The notes beneath the pieces were generated by a model that worked only from the letters and a program-made list of their open reading frames with translations, was not told the DNA's origin and did not search any database. Of a DNA stretch of 64,000 nucleotides, positions 8,874 to 16,566 are shown one piece after another (position 1 is the stretch's first letter; each line of letters begins with the position of its first letter). The position numbers and the translations under genes are program-made. This stretch comes from Marinoscillum sp040218045 (GTDB lineage Bacteria > Bacteroidota > Bacteroidia > Cytophagales > Cyclobacteriaceae), in NCBI GenBank assembly GCA_040218045.1, contig JAVJQA010000024.1, positions 1 through 64,000 of the forward strand, read 5' to 3'.

Positions 8874-9050
8874 GATGTTTATGAATTGATTTCGGGTGCT
8901 GTAGTACGAAATCTGTTCCAAGAAGAGAAAATAGGTTCTACTCTGCTTCAGAGTGCTTTTTTAGTCATAATCACCGTGGTTATGTCTTCATTTTGATGAA
9001 GTGCTTCCCATTTTGGGAATTTTATGTACTTCTACCAATTCCGAAAAAGG

Positions 9051-9080
9051 TTTGGGGTATTGGAGAAAATCATTGCTTTG
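9051..9080 (+). promoter_or_regulatory. Candidate Bacteroidota-type promoter for the PAS kinase
   Basis: TTTG (9051-9054), an 18-base spacer and TTGCTTTG (9073-9080) fit the Bacteroidota sigma-A consensus TTTG / TAnnTTTG with one mismatch in the -7 box. It lies in the divergent gap just before the TTG start at 9090, which would leave a very short leader. Confidence 0.35.
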
Positions 9081-9089
9081 ATTTCATAA

Positions 9090-10829
9090 TTGAATGATTT
9101 TGAGTACTTTGATCTGTGGCAAACCTGGAGAATAGACACTCACATAAACGACTGGTTTGTGCAGCTTTCAAAACTATCAACCTTACTTCGCCTAAAACAA
9201 TACCATCTTTCTCAAGATGGGAAGCTGGCTTTTGTCATTGCCAGAATGAATATATTCTGTGCTTCAATGGCCGTCCTGCTGGCTGTCGTAAATTATTCAT
9301 CAGGACTCATGTATCAGATGTTGATCAACCTGATAGCAATAGTTTTGATCTACATCCCTGTCTATTTCTTACAACGAAATGACCGGCAGGATCTGGCAAA
9401 ACTACTTCTGGGCATAGGTGTACTCTCCAGTGTTTATATTCTGAGTTATCTCAATTTTCAAAATGGTCGGGATGCTCACTCAGAATTGATCATTTTTGCG
9501 ATTGCATTTTTTGTGATGCTTGTGATGGATGGTATTCCGCGGTTGGTCATGTTTTGCCTTACTGGAATCGCTCTAGGGTCTCTTTATTACTTTAAGGCAC
9601 AGGCTTTTGAGGAAACTCTTGACCCTACATTCTACTTCACCTTGGTCAATCTGGCAGTTGCCTATCTCGGAATTTATTTTTTCAGCCAAATATATAAAAA
9701 TGAGTTGGACAAGTCGGTTAAGGATATCGAAAAACTGAATAGTGAGCTGCGGCAGGGTAGACTTATCACCACTTCGCTAATGGACAACTCACCGTTGTTT
9801 TTAGCCATGCTGGATACTTCAGGTAAGTATGTCATTGTGAACAAGAAATATGAGGAGGCATTTGGGTTGTCACGAGATCAAATGAAGGGTAAGCATTTTA
9901 GTGAGGTACTGCCTGACGAGTTACTGACTTTTCATGAACCACTCATTGAAAAGGTACTTCAGGGTGAACCAACGGATTTTTACCAGGAGGTGAATGTGAC
10001 CACAGGAGTATTTATACACTCCTATGGCAAGTATTTCCCGGTTTATGACGATCAGGGTGACTTGAAATACATCACCGTTTTTGTGACCGATATCACCGAT
10101 CTCAAAGAGGCTGAGCGAGAACTCAAAGAACACAATATGGCCAAGGACAAGCTGTTTTCAGTATTGGCCCATGACATTATCAGCCCCATCAATTTGCTTA
10201 GGAATGCCCTCTTTCTCAGTGATCATCAGGTCATCTCCGAAAAAGACTTCAGGGAACACATTGATAGGGTGCGCGGCAACCTGACTAATCTATCCCATAT
10301 GATGGAAAATCTTGTGAAATGGGCACACTCGCAATTCCATGGGTTTACCATCAGGAATGAGGAAGTGGATTTGAATAAACTAATTGATAAAAATGTTCAA
10401 CTCTTTCAGGACCTTGTCTCCACTAAATCCATAGAAATTGATTGGCCTGAGGAGCAGGAATTAAAAGTATTGGTGGATAGGGGGCACTTAAACCTGATAC
10501 TACGAAACCTGATCAACAATGCTATCAAATTTACGCCAATAGGCGGGCGTATAAAGTTTTGTGTTGATCAGGTTGATCACCACGTCGCACTGATGATTTC
10601 TGATAGTGGAGTTGGTATTGGTGATGAAATTGTTGAGGCGCTCAAGAAACAGCAGCGAATAAAGTCTCAGTTTGGCACCGAAGGAGAAAATGGTACCGGG
10701 CTTGGTCTTTCTATGTGCTGGCAGATTGCCCGGTTTAACGAATGGGACCTGAGCGTATTGGGCTCTCAGGGTGAAGGGACCACTTTTAAGCTCGAACTCC
10801 CAATTGCTAAAGAGCAAGTACATTCTTAA
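9090..10829 (+). CDS. Membrane PAS-domain histidine kinase (orphan)
   Basis: 579 residues using a TTG start; the only nearby alternative is Met52, just before the first membrane helix. About six membrane helices (55-200) form the N-terminal sensor. A coiled linker, a PAS domain (about 228-345; SPLFLAMLDTSGKYVIVNKKY), HisKA with His361 (SVLAHDIISPINLL) and HATPase_c (NLINNAIKFTP, DSGVGIG, GTGLGLSM) follow. No receiver or output domain is present and no regulator gene is adjacent. The HisKA motif AHDIISP belongs to the same subgroup as the four TPR kinases that follow (SHDLRGP), though this protein has a different sensor. Confidence 0.88.
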   Translation: MNDFEYFDLWQTWRIDTHINDWFVQLSKLSTLLRLKQYHLSQDGKLAFVIARMNIFCASMAVLLAVVNYSSGLMYQMLINLIAIVLIYIPVYFLQRNDRQDLAKLLLGIGVLSSVYILSYLNFQNGRDAHSELIIFAIAFFVMLVMDGIPRLVMFCLTGIALGSLYYFKAQAFEETLDPTFYFTLVNLAVAYLGIYFFSQIYKNELDKSVKDIEKLNSELRQGRLITTSLMDNSPLFLAMLDTSGKYVIVNKKYEEAFGLSRDQMKGKHFSEVLPDELLTFHEPLIEKVLQGEPTDFYQEVNVTTGVFIHSYGKYFPVYDDQGDLKYITVFVTDITDLKEAERELKEHNMAKDKLFSVLAHDIISPINLLRNALFLSDHQVISEKDFREHIDRVRGNLTNLSHMMENLVKWAHSQFHGFTIRNEEVDLNKLIDKNVQLFQDLVSTKSIEIDWPEEQELKVLVDRGHLNLILRNLINNAIKFTPIGGRIKFCVDQVDHHVALMISDSGVGIGDEIVEALKKQQRIKSQFGTEGENGTGLGLSMCWQIARFNEWDLSVLGSQGEGTTFKLELPIAKEQVHS

Positions 10830-10912
10830 AGATGCTTCTATGACTCTTCCAGGTAAATTCACGGCTCACCTTTAGTTCCCTGGATGTGTTTCTCTTGATC
10901 CCAGTGGACTTC

Positions 10913-11082
10913 AATCCCGATTCAATGCCGTTTAGATAAGCTTTTTTATTTAGGTCATTCCGTCAGGAATCTTATGATAAACATTAGGTTGACGTAAAGA
11001 TTCCCTGCCTGCCGGAGGCAGGTTAACAGAATGACGTTTTAAAGTGTAATATGACTTAACGAAACGGTATTGAATCCCGATT
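10913..11082. repeat. Non-coding palindromic element (MITE/REP-like), copy 1
   Basis: Ends at 10913-10933 and 11062-11082 are inverted repeats of 21 bases matching at 18. Inside, GTCATTC (10954) and GAATGAC (11029-11035) form a second inverted pair, with GGAATCTT opposite AAGATTCC, and CTGCCTGCCGGAGGCAGG (11005-11022) makes a GC hairpin. There is no coding potential. A diverged relative with a similar inner part lies at 16379-16536. This fills the 350-bp gap between the PAS kinase and the 63-residue ORF. Confidence 0.6.
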
Positions 11083-11180
11083 ATTCCCAATCATTCGTTA
11101 TTATTCCTGATGGCTTCTATTAAATTTTCTACCTAAATGTTATACTACATATTTGTATAGTCCAATAAAAGAAACAGCAG

Positions 11181-11372
11181 ATGATGACAGCTACAACCCA
11201 GACAATCACCCTAGACAAATTCGAAGACTTTGACGCTGAAGAGCTAGCAATGCTTGATTCTACCTTGTCCAAGATCAGAAAACATGTAGACAAGAACATT
11301 GAAGGTGCATCAGATCCACAGAAAATTTCAAAGCTGTTGAGCTTCAAGTGGTACATCAATAAGACATTCTAA
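11181..11372 (+). CDS. Small acidic protein, 63 residues, unknown function
   Basis: ATG at 11181 (a second ATG follows directly). The product is hydrophilic and mostly helical (LDKFEDFDAEELAMLDSTL, then KIRKHVDK) and ends in FKWYINKTF. It has no signal peptide, membrane helix or cysteine. A strong terminator lies just downstream (11407-11439) and a non-coding palindromic element upstream, so it is a single-gene unit. It precedes the array of small beta-rich proteins and TPR kinases, but no sequence link to them is visible. I do not recognise a family. Confidence 0.6.
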   Translation: MMTATTQTITLDKFEDFDAEELAMLDSTLSKIRKHVDKNIEGASDPQKISKLLSFKWYINKTF

Positions 11373-11406
11373 GAAATTATTAAGAGAACATATAGTAACC
11401 ATAGTG

Positions 11407-11439
11407 AAAGACCTACTGATTTTCGGTAGGTCTTTTTTT
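11407..11439 (+). terminator. Intrinsic terminator after the 63-residue ORF
   Basis: AAAGACCTAC and GTAGGTCTTT pair around TGATTTTCG, followed by a run of T. This is a textbook rho-independent terminator. Confidence 0.85.
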
Positions 11440-11566
11440 GTATTTGCCGGTTTTATCAGAAACAAGAGAGGTTTGGTCGAAAGTCAATTGAATTAATACT
11501 ATCAATTGATATATTGTGGTCATTAAAAATAAATTTAATTTTTAACCGCTAAAACCGACTTAACTT

Positions 11567-11944
11567 ATGGCAAAGAAAGTAAAAATCGACCTGACCTATT
11601 CCAAAGGGAATCTTTGGTGGAGTGCAGACAACAAAACTAACTGGGGAGTGGTAGGCCCCAATTCACCCGTAACTGTTGTAGATATTGGAGCAGATATTGA
11701 CTGGATTGGCGATAAAACCATCGATGAAGTGACCGTAACTCCACAAAACACTAAGGTTATTGATACACCGAGCGGTGGAAAAAAAGACAAGAAAGCAAAA
11801 GTGAAAGACGGGTGCAAGAGTGGTGATATTTGTAAGTATGATATTACCATTGTATTGCCTACAGGTGAAACGGTAACTCTGGATCCGGATATACAAATTT
11901 GTGATCCAGGTAAGGTGTGCCCACCAGAAGGGAGTAATCCATAA
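11567..11944 (+). CDS. Small beta-rich protein, family A (first of two), paired with TPR kinase 1
   Basis: 125 residues, no signal peptide. The N-terminal part (KIDLTYSKGNLWWSADNKTN) and the C-terminal part (YDITIVLPTGETVTLDPDI) read as beta strands, joined by a Lys-rich linker (GGKKDKKAKVKDG). Four Cys lie in the last 40 residues (GCKSGDICKYD, CDPGKVC), which could form disulfides or bind metal. The protein aligns by eye with the 119-residue product at 14081: YSKGNLWWSADNKTNW against YKNGKLYFSDDDNTW, and a matching C-terminal strand pair ending in DP. Each is followed by a TPR histidine kinase gene. Function unknown; an inference is a ligand or cofactor for the kinase. Confidence 0.65.
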   Translation: MAKKVKIDLTYSKGNLWWSADNKTNWGVVGPNSPVTVVDIGADIDWIGDKTIDEVTVTPQNTKVIDTPSGGKKDKKAKVKDGCKSGDICKYDITIVLPTGETVTLDPDIQICDPGKVCPPEGSNP

Positions 11945-11970
11945 ACTTGAACAGTTTCAATTGTTTAGAG

Positions 11971-11999
11971 AAAAACCCGGTATTTTGCCGGGTTTTTTT
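11971..11999 (+). terminator. Intrinsic terminator between small protein and kinase 1
   Basis: AAAAACCCGG and CCGGGTTTTTTT pair around TATTTTG and end in a T-run. Kinase 1 starts 78 bp further on, so its expression needs either read-through or its own promoter. This may set a high ratio of small protein to kinase. Confidence 0.85.
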
Positions 12000-12076
12000 A
12001 TAGTTAATGTTGAGCCTTTCCATACTTGCCCTTAGAAACATTTCTTAAATTCGTGAACTACGGTGAATTTTTGGTG

Positions 12077-13933
12077 ATGATAAAGAAGTGTTGCGTATTT
12101 CTTATGCTAATACAGCTGTTGTTTATGGTTGCTGTTGGACAGTCTCCAGAAATTGATAGCCTAAAGAGTGTCTTCTCTTACAATAATTTAACAAAAAAGG
12201 AGAGACTGGAAGTCCTTGAGAGTTTGGCTGGTGTTTTCAGATTTGAACCCGATTCAGCGATCAAGTATAGCCTACTTCTAAGTAATGAAGCCCCAAAGGA
12301 TATTCATTATCAATCTATTGCAGACTTTCATATTGGCCAGGCGTATAAAAATAAAGGGGCTTATGAAATAAGCATCAAATATCTGTTCCAATCCCTGACC
12401 AATGGGGAGAAATCAGGTAGGGACTTGAAAGCTACTTACCTTTTATTAGGGACGGTTTTTGGCCGCATAGGGGACATGGAGAAGTCATCTGTTTATTTCA
12501 AAAAGGCAATTGAGGCTAATGATGATGGTGATAAAGTATTTGAATTAGGAGCTCTTAATAATTGGGCAGAGGCTTTTTACCAGAATAATTATTATGACTC
12601 AGCTTACCTGTATTTCTCACTGGCCATCGAGTCAGCTCAGGGTAGTCAGTTTCCAGCTTATGCCAAATTTATCAATGGTAACCTGGGAATGGTAAACCTT
12701 AAGCTAGGCAATCTAGATTCAGCAGAAGCTCAACTGATAGCTGTATTAAATATTGTTGGAGAGGGAAGAACTTCCTACCTGACATTTAAATCTTTATTAG
12801 CTGAAGTATTTTTGGAAAAAGGAGACATAGAAAAGGCCGAAGGCTTAATTGTTGAAGTCATTGACAATGCTAAGAGAAAGGATTTCAAAGAGCAACTCCG
12901 AGATGGTTATTTGTTGTTAAGTAGAATCCAGGAAGAAAAGGGAACTTATAAGGCCTCTCTGGAAGCATATAGAAGTTTTGTGGCAATTCAGGATAGCATC
13001 AAGGATGTTGAAACAGTACGCAAAATTGGTGATATGCGTACAGAATATGAAGTTGGCCAGAAACAAGCCGAGGTTGACCTCCTGACTGTGGAGAAGAAGA
13101 ACCAGGAGATAATCATCATTGGGGTTACCCTATTTGCGGTAGTATTAATCATACTTGCTTTCATTATTTATCGTTTTTATCAGGACAAAGCCCGCATCAA
13201 TCAGAAGCTTTCCCACCTCAATCAAACCAAAGACAAGTTTTTTTCGATCATTTCGCACGACCTACGTGGACCGGTGAGTTCGTTTATGGGGATCAGCCGA
13301 TTGATCAAGCATATGGTAAAAGCCAAAGAAATGGACCAGCTGCTGGAAGTAGCAGATGATATTGATGAATCGGTGCTTCGCTTGTCAGAACTCCTCGACA
13401 ACCTACTCAGCTGGGCTATGCAACAACAAGGCCATTTTCCCAATGTGCCAGAAAAAATCCATTTGCAGGAAGCGGCACATGATTTAGTGAAGACCCTGGA
13501 TACAATGGCCAAAAGTAAGTCGATCAACCTGAAAACAGGGATAGATGAGCCAATTGAACTTTGGGCCGACAAGAACACCACAATGACCATACTCAGGAAC
13601 CTGGTCAACAATGCCCTAAAGTTTACTCCTGAGCATGGTGAAGTGACAATCACAGCAAAGGAGATAAAGGGCTTTGCCCATATCCGGGTAAGTGATACCG
13701 GGGTTGGTATTCCTAAAGAAAAAGTGGAAACCCTATTCAAGCTTCAGGACAAGAAAAGCACATACGGCACCTCTGGTGAAAAGGGCCTTGGACTTGGGCT
13801 ACAGCTTGTATATGAATTTGTGGAAATGAACCATGGCAGTATCAGTGTAAACAGCCGGGAAGGCCAAGGTACTACATTTGAGATCAGGCTTCCTTTGTTT
13901 GCCATGGAAGGGCATCGAGAACTTGTGAGATAA
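12077..13933 (+). CDS. TPR-sensor histidine kinase 1
   Basis: 618 residues from ATG 12077, which opens the signal peptide (MIKKCCVFLMLIQLLFMVAVG); the frame also extends to a TTG at 12026. Residues about 25-330 are TPR-like helical repeats in the periplasm (IGQAYKNKGAYEISIKYL, GNLGMVNLKLGNLDSAEAQL). A conserved juxtamembrane stretch (MRTEYEVGQKQAEVDLLT), one membrane helix (about 355-376) and a cytoplasmic kinase follow: HisKA His394 (SHDLRGPVSSF) and HATPase_c (LVNNALKFTP, DTGVGIP, GLGLGLQL). There is no receiver or output domain. Its sensor is most like kinase 3, yet its kinase domain is almost identical in DNA to that of kinase 2. Confidence 0.9.
   Translation: MIKKCCVFLMLIQLLFMVAVGQSPEIDSLKSVFSYNNLTKKERLEVLESLAGVFRFEPDSAIKYSLLLSNEAPKDIHYQSIADFHIGQAYKNKGAYEISIKYLFQSLTNGEKSGRDLKATYLLLGTVFGRIGDMEKSSVYFKKAIEANDDGDKVFELGALNNWAEAFYQNNYYDSAYLYFSLAIESAQGSQFPAYAKFINGNLGMVNLKLGNLDSAEAQLIAVLNIVGEGRTSYLTFKSLLAEVFLEKGDIEKAEGLIVEVIDNAKRKDFKEQLRDGYLLLSRIQEEKGTYKASLEAYRSFVAIQDSIKDVETVRKIGDMRTEYEVGQKQAEVDLLTVEKKNQEIIIIGVTLFAVVLIILAFIIYRFYQDKARINQKLSHLNQTKDKFFSIISHDLRGPVSSFMGISRLIKHMVKAKEMDQLLEVADDIDESVLRLSELLDNLLSWAMQQQGHFPNVPEKIHLQEAAHDLVKTLDTMAKSKSINLKTGIDEPIELWADKNTTMTILRNLVNNALKFTPEHGEVTITAKEIKGFAHIRVSDTGVGIPKEKVETLFKLQDKKSTYGTSGEKGLGLGLQLVYEFVEMNHGSISVNSREGQGTTFEIRLPLFAMEGHRELVR
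13259..13902 (+). repeat. Near-identical kinase-domain tract, copy in kinase 1
   Basis: This stretch matches 15645-16288 at the DNA level with about ten mismatches by eye over 644 bp (roughly 98%). Almost all are silent; the only residue change I see is Gln to Glu near the end. Sequence outside the tract (sensor, membrane helix, C-terminal tail) is clearly different between the two genes. The pattern points to recent gene conversion or duplication of the catalytic half. Confidence 0.9.
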
Positions 13934-14080
13934 ATACCAATTAGACATCTGCATCTTTTTCTATTTTGTATCAAATGATAGTAATTAACTGATTATTAAG
14001 TTTAAGGAAACCTGTCTCTTTAAGCTTTATTTTTTAAATTCCGATCAGTTAATTGTTTCACCGACAAAACCTATCAAGTT

Positions 14081-14440
14081 ATGGCACGATATGCTGTAGT
14101 AAATATCCTGAAATACAAGAATGGCAAACTCTACTTTTCTGATGATGATAACACCTGGGATGAAATAACTCCCGATACAGTCACTGGATATCCCAAACAA
14201 AACGAACTCATGTTCTGGATGGCCGGGCCTGGAGTGAAGATCATTACTGGTATTGATTTTAATGACAATGATGACTTTGTCAATCCACCTAAGGCAAAAT
14301 ATACCAATCGCATGTGGATGGTGAAAGTCAAACCGGATGCCGTGATCGGCAATGAGCCAAAATACACTATTCGATTTGTTGATAGCAAGGGTAATTGTCA
14401 GGTAGTTGATCCTAAATTGAGCATTAAGGCCGGAGATTAA
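14081..14440 (+). CDS. Small beta-rich protein, family A (second), coupled to TPR kinase 2
   Basis: 119 residues without a signal peptide: strands YAVVNILKYKNGKLYFSDDD, MFWMAGPGVKIITGIDF, RMWMVKVKPDAV and YTIRFVDSKGNCQVVDPKL. It shares the YxxGxLxxSxDxxTW start and the strand pair ending in DP with the protein at 11567, but has a single Cys and no Lys linker. Its TAA ends one base before the ATG of kinase 2, so the two are translationally coupled. The repeated gene order, small protein then TPR kinase, suggests the two products act together. Family not recognised. Confidence 0.7.
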   Translation: MARYAVVNILKYKNGKLYFSDDDNTWDEITPDTVTGYPKQNELMFWMAGPGVKIITGIDFNDNDDFVNPPKAKYTNRMWMVKVKPDAVIGNEPKYTIRFVDSKGNCQVVDPKLSIKAGD

Positions 14441-14441
14441 T

Positions 14442-16319
14442 ATGCAATTAAGACCAGCTCTATTTCTTATATTTCTATTGTTTAAGAGTGGTTTGCTTTA
14501 CAGCCAAGATCAAAGGATCGCAGATAGTCTAATTATCAAATTAGAGACGAATGAATATGCAAAGGACGAGTATCCAGATTTACTTTGGGAATTGTCTTTC
14601 AATTCTAGCAATCCTGAGGATAAGATTGTTTATGCAAAAGCTCTAATGAATTATGGAAAAGAAGTAGGTGATGATCGGTTGATCTTCAAAGGCAAATATC
14701 AGTTTGCTGAAGGCCTTAGGAGGTTAGGGGATCTGGACAGCTCTCTTTTTGTGTTTCTTGAAGGCTTAAAGCTTGCAAGGAAAGTAGGGTCTCCAGCAAG
14801 TATAGGTGAGTCTATGGTTGCCATAGGTGATATCTATTCTATTCTGGGGAATCATGAGAACTCGGTCTCCTATTATCAAGATGCCATTCTGGTTCTAGAA
14901 GAGGAAATGGATACAATCTCCTTAGCGACCGTTTGGTTGAACCTTGGAGACGAGTTTTTTAATGCGGGTAATCTGGAGAAAGCACTAGAATGTTTTGGAC
15001 ATTCTGAAGAGCTTTTCTTGCTTTTGGATTATGAGATTGGAATAGCCTATAATTTAGGTAACATAGGTCTAGTTTATGCCGAGCAAGGAAAATCCGTGGA
15101 AGCCGAAAATAATATCCAGAAAGCTGTTGATATGCTGGAGGAAATGAGGGATTTCTACGGTATATCGGTTTATCTGACCTACATGGCGGATATTTATGTA
15201 AAAAAAAGCGAAATACCATCTGCACTCAAATATGGCTCAAGAAGCCTGGAGCTAGCCAATAGCCATGGTCTAAAAGAACAAATCCGAGATGCCAGCCTGA
15301 AGCTCTCTGAACTGTTTGAATTGAAGGACAACATTGACAGTGCCTACTACTACCATAAACAGTATGTTGCTTTTCGGGACAGTATCAACAATGAAGAGAC
15401 GATCCAAAAAATAGCCGATTTGCGCACGGAGTATGAAGTGGGGCAGAAACAGGCTGAAGTAGATGTGCTGACTACACAACGAAATATGGAGCGTGTGGTA
15501 ATGCTGTTTATATCCATTCTGGCCATTGTGCTTTTAATCCTGGGGTTGATTGTCTATAAATACTACAAGCAAAAAAGCCGAACTAGCGAAGAGCTTTCCC
15601 GCCTCAATCAAACAAAGGACAAGTTTTTTTCCATCATTTCGCATGACCTACGTGGACCGGTGAGTTCGTTTATGGGGATCAGCCGATTGATCAAGCATAT
15701 GGTAAAAGCAAAAGAAATGGACCAGCTGCTGGAAGTAGCAGATGATATTGATGAATCAGTGCTTCGCTTGTCAGAACTCCTCGACAACCTACTCAGCTGG
15801 GCTATGCAACAACAAGGCCATTTTCCCAATGTACCAGAAAAAATCCATTTGCAGGAAGCGGCACATGATTTAGTGAAGACCCTGGATACAATGGCCAAGA
15901 GTAAGTCGATCAACCTGAAAACAGGGATAGATGAGCCAATTGAGCTTTGGGCCGACAAGAACACCACAATGACCATACTCAGGAACCTGGTCAACAATGC
16001 CCTAAAGTTTACTCCTGAGCATGGTGAAGTGACAATCACAGCAAAGGAGATTAAGGGCTTTGCCCATATCCGGGTAAGTGATACCGGGGTTGGGATTCCT
16101 AAAGAAAAAGTGGAAACCCTATTCAAGCTTCAGGACAAGAAAAGCACATACGGCACCTCTGGTGAAAAAGGCCTTGGACTTGGGCTACAGCTTGTATATG
16201 AATTTGTGGAAATGAACCATGGCAGTATCAGTGTAAACAGCCGGGAAGGCGAAGGGACTACATTTGAGATCAGGCTTCCTTTGTTTGCAACCGATCAGCC
16301 CAAGGAGCTCGTATTATAG
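14442..16319 (+). CDS. TPR-sensor histidine kinase 2
   Basis: 625 residues. The signal peptide (MQLRPALFLIFLLFKSGLLYS) is followed by periplasmic TPR-like repeats (about 25-330; AIGDIYSILGNHENSVSYY, YNLGNIGLVYAEQGKSVEAE), the linker LRTEYEVGQKQAEVDVLT, one membrane helix, HisKA His401 (SHDLRGPVSSF) and HATPase_c (NALKFTP, DTGVGIP, GLGLGLQL). No receiver. The start lies one base after the small-protein gene. Its sensor resembles that of kinase 4 more than that of kinase 1, while its catalytic half is nearly the same DNA as kinase 1. Confidence 0.9.
   Translation: MQLRPALFLIFLLFKSGLLYSQDQRIADSLIIKLETNEYAKDEYPDLLWELSFNSSNPEDKIVYAKALMNYGKEVGDDRLIFKGKYQFAEGLRRLGDLDSSLFVFLEGLKLARKVGSPASIGESMVAIGDIYSILGNHENSVSYYQDAILVLEEEMDTISLATVWLNLGDEFFNAGNLEKALECFGHSEELFLLLDYEIGIAYNLGNIGLVYAEQGKSVEAENNIQKAVDMLEEMRDFYGISVYLTYMADIYVKKSEIPSALKYGSRSLELANSHGLKEQIRDASLKLSELFELKDNIDSAYYYHKQYVAFRDSINNEETIQKIADLRTEYEVGQKQAEVDVLTTQRNMERVVMLFISILAIVLLILGLIVYKYYKQKSRTSEELSRLNQTKDKFFSIISHDLRGPVSSFMGISRLIKHMVKAKEMDQLLEVADDIDESVLRLSELLDNLLSWAMQQQGHFPNVPEKIHLQEAAHDLVKTLDTMAKSKSINLKTGIDEPIELWADKNTTMTILRNLVNNALKFTPEHGEVTITAKEIKGFAHIRVSDTGVGIPKEKVETLFKLQDKKSTYGTSGEKGLGLGLQLVYEFVEMNHGSISVNSREGEGTTFEIRLPLFATDQPKELVL
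15645..16288 (+). repeat. Near-identical kinase-domain tract, copy in kinase 2
   Basis: Partner of 13259-13902, at an exact offset of 2386 bases without indels. About ten mismatches, mostly third-position. Two direct copies this similar and 2.4 kb apart are a substrate for recombination that would delete one small-protein gene and one sensor and leave a chimeric kinase. Confidence 0.9.
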
Positions 16320-16378
16320 ATGGTTTGCTCCTAAGAATTGAATTGTTCGATTTTCACAATTCTATATTTTAAGAACAA

Positions 16379-16536
16379 TGTCATTAACTTAAGCCCAAAG
16401 AGGTCATCATTCCATGCGGTCTGTAAAAATCATGCCTAACACTGCTATGATTTATGTCAAGATCCCTGCTTTGTCAGCAGACAGGTATACGAAATGACCC
16501 TTGATTAAATGGATCAATAATTTAAGTTAATGACAT
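16379..16536. repeat. Non-coding element with perfect 15-bp terminal inverted repeats, copy 2
   Basis: ATGTCATTAACTTAA (16379-16393) and TTAAGTTAATGACAT (16522-16536) are exact inverted repeats bounding 158 bp without coding potential. The inside holds GTCAAGATCCCTGC, an imperfect CAGCAGACAGG arm and GAAATGAC, which parallel the inside of the element at 10913-11082 (GACGTAAAGATTCCCTGC, GGCAGG, GAATGAC). It occupies most of the gap between kinases 2 and 3 and is consistent with a MITE-like repeat. Confidence 0.6.
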
Positions 16537-16566
16537 CAATTACTAAGAGCATAAAATATTGATAGA

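Noticed and set aside
13222..13740. Antisense 172-residue ORF, with an almost identical twin at 15608-16126
   Set aside because: Both are shadows of the near-identical kinase-domain DNA; their similarity to each other reflects the sense-strand duplication, not selection on the antisense frame.
16321..16378. Possible small-protein gene before kinase 3
   Set aside because: No family-A ORF can be read in any frame between 16320 and 16566; the space is mostly the inverted-repeat element.
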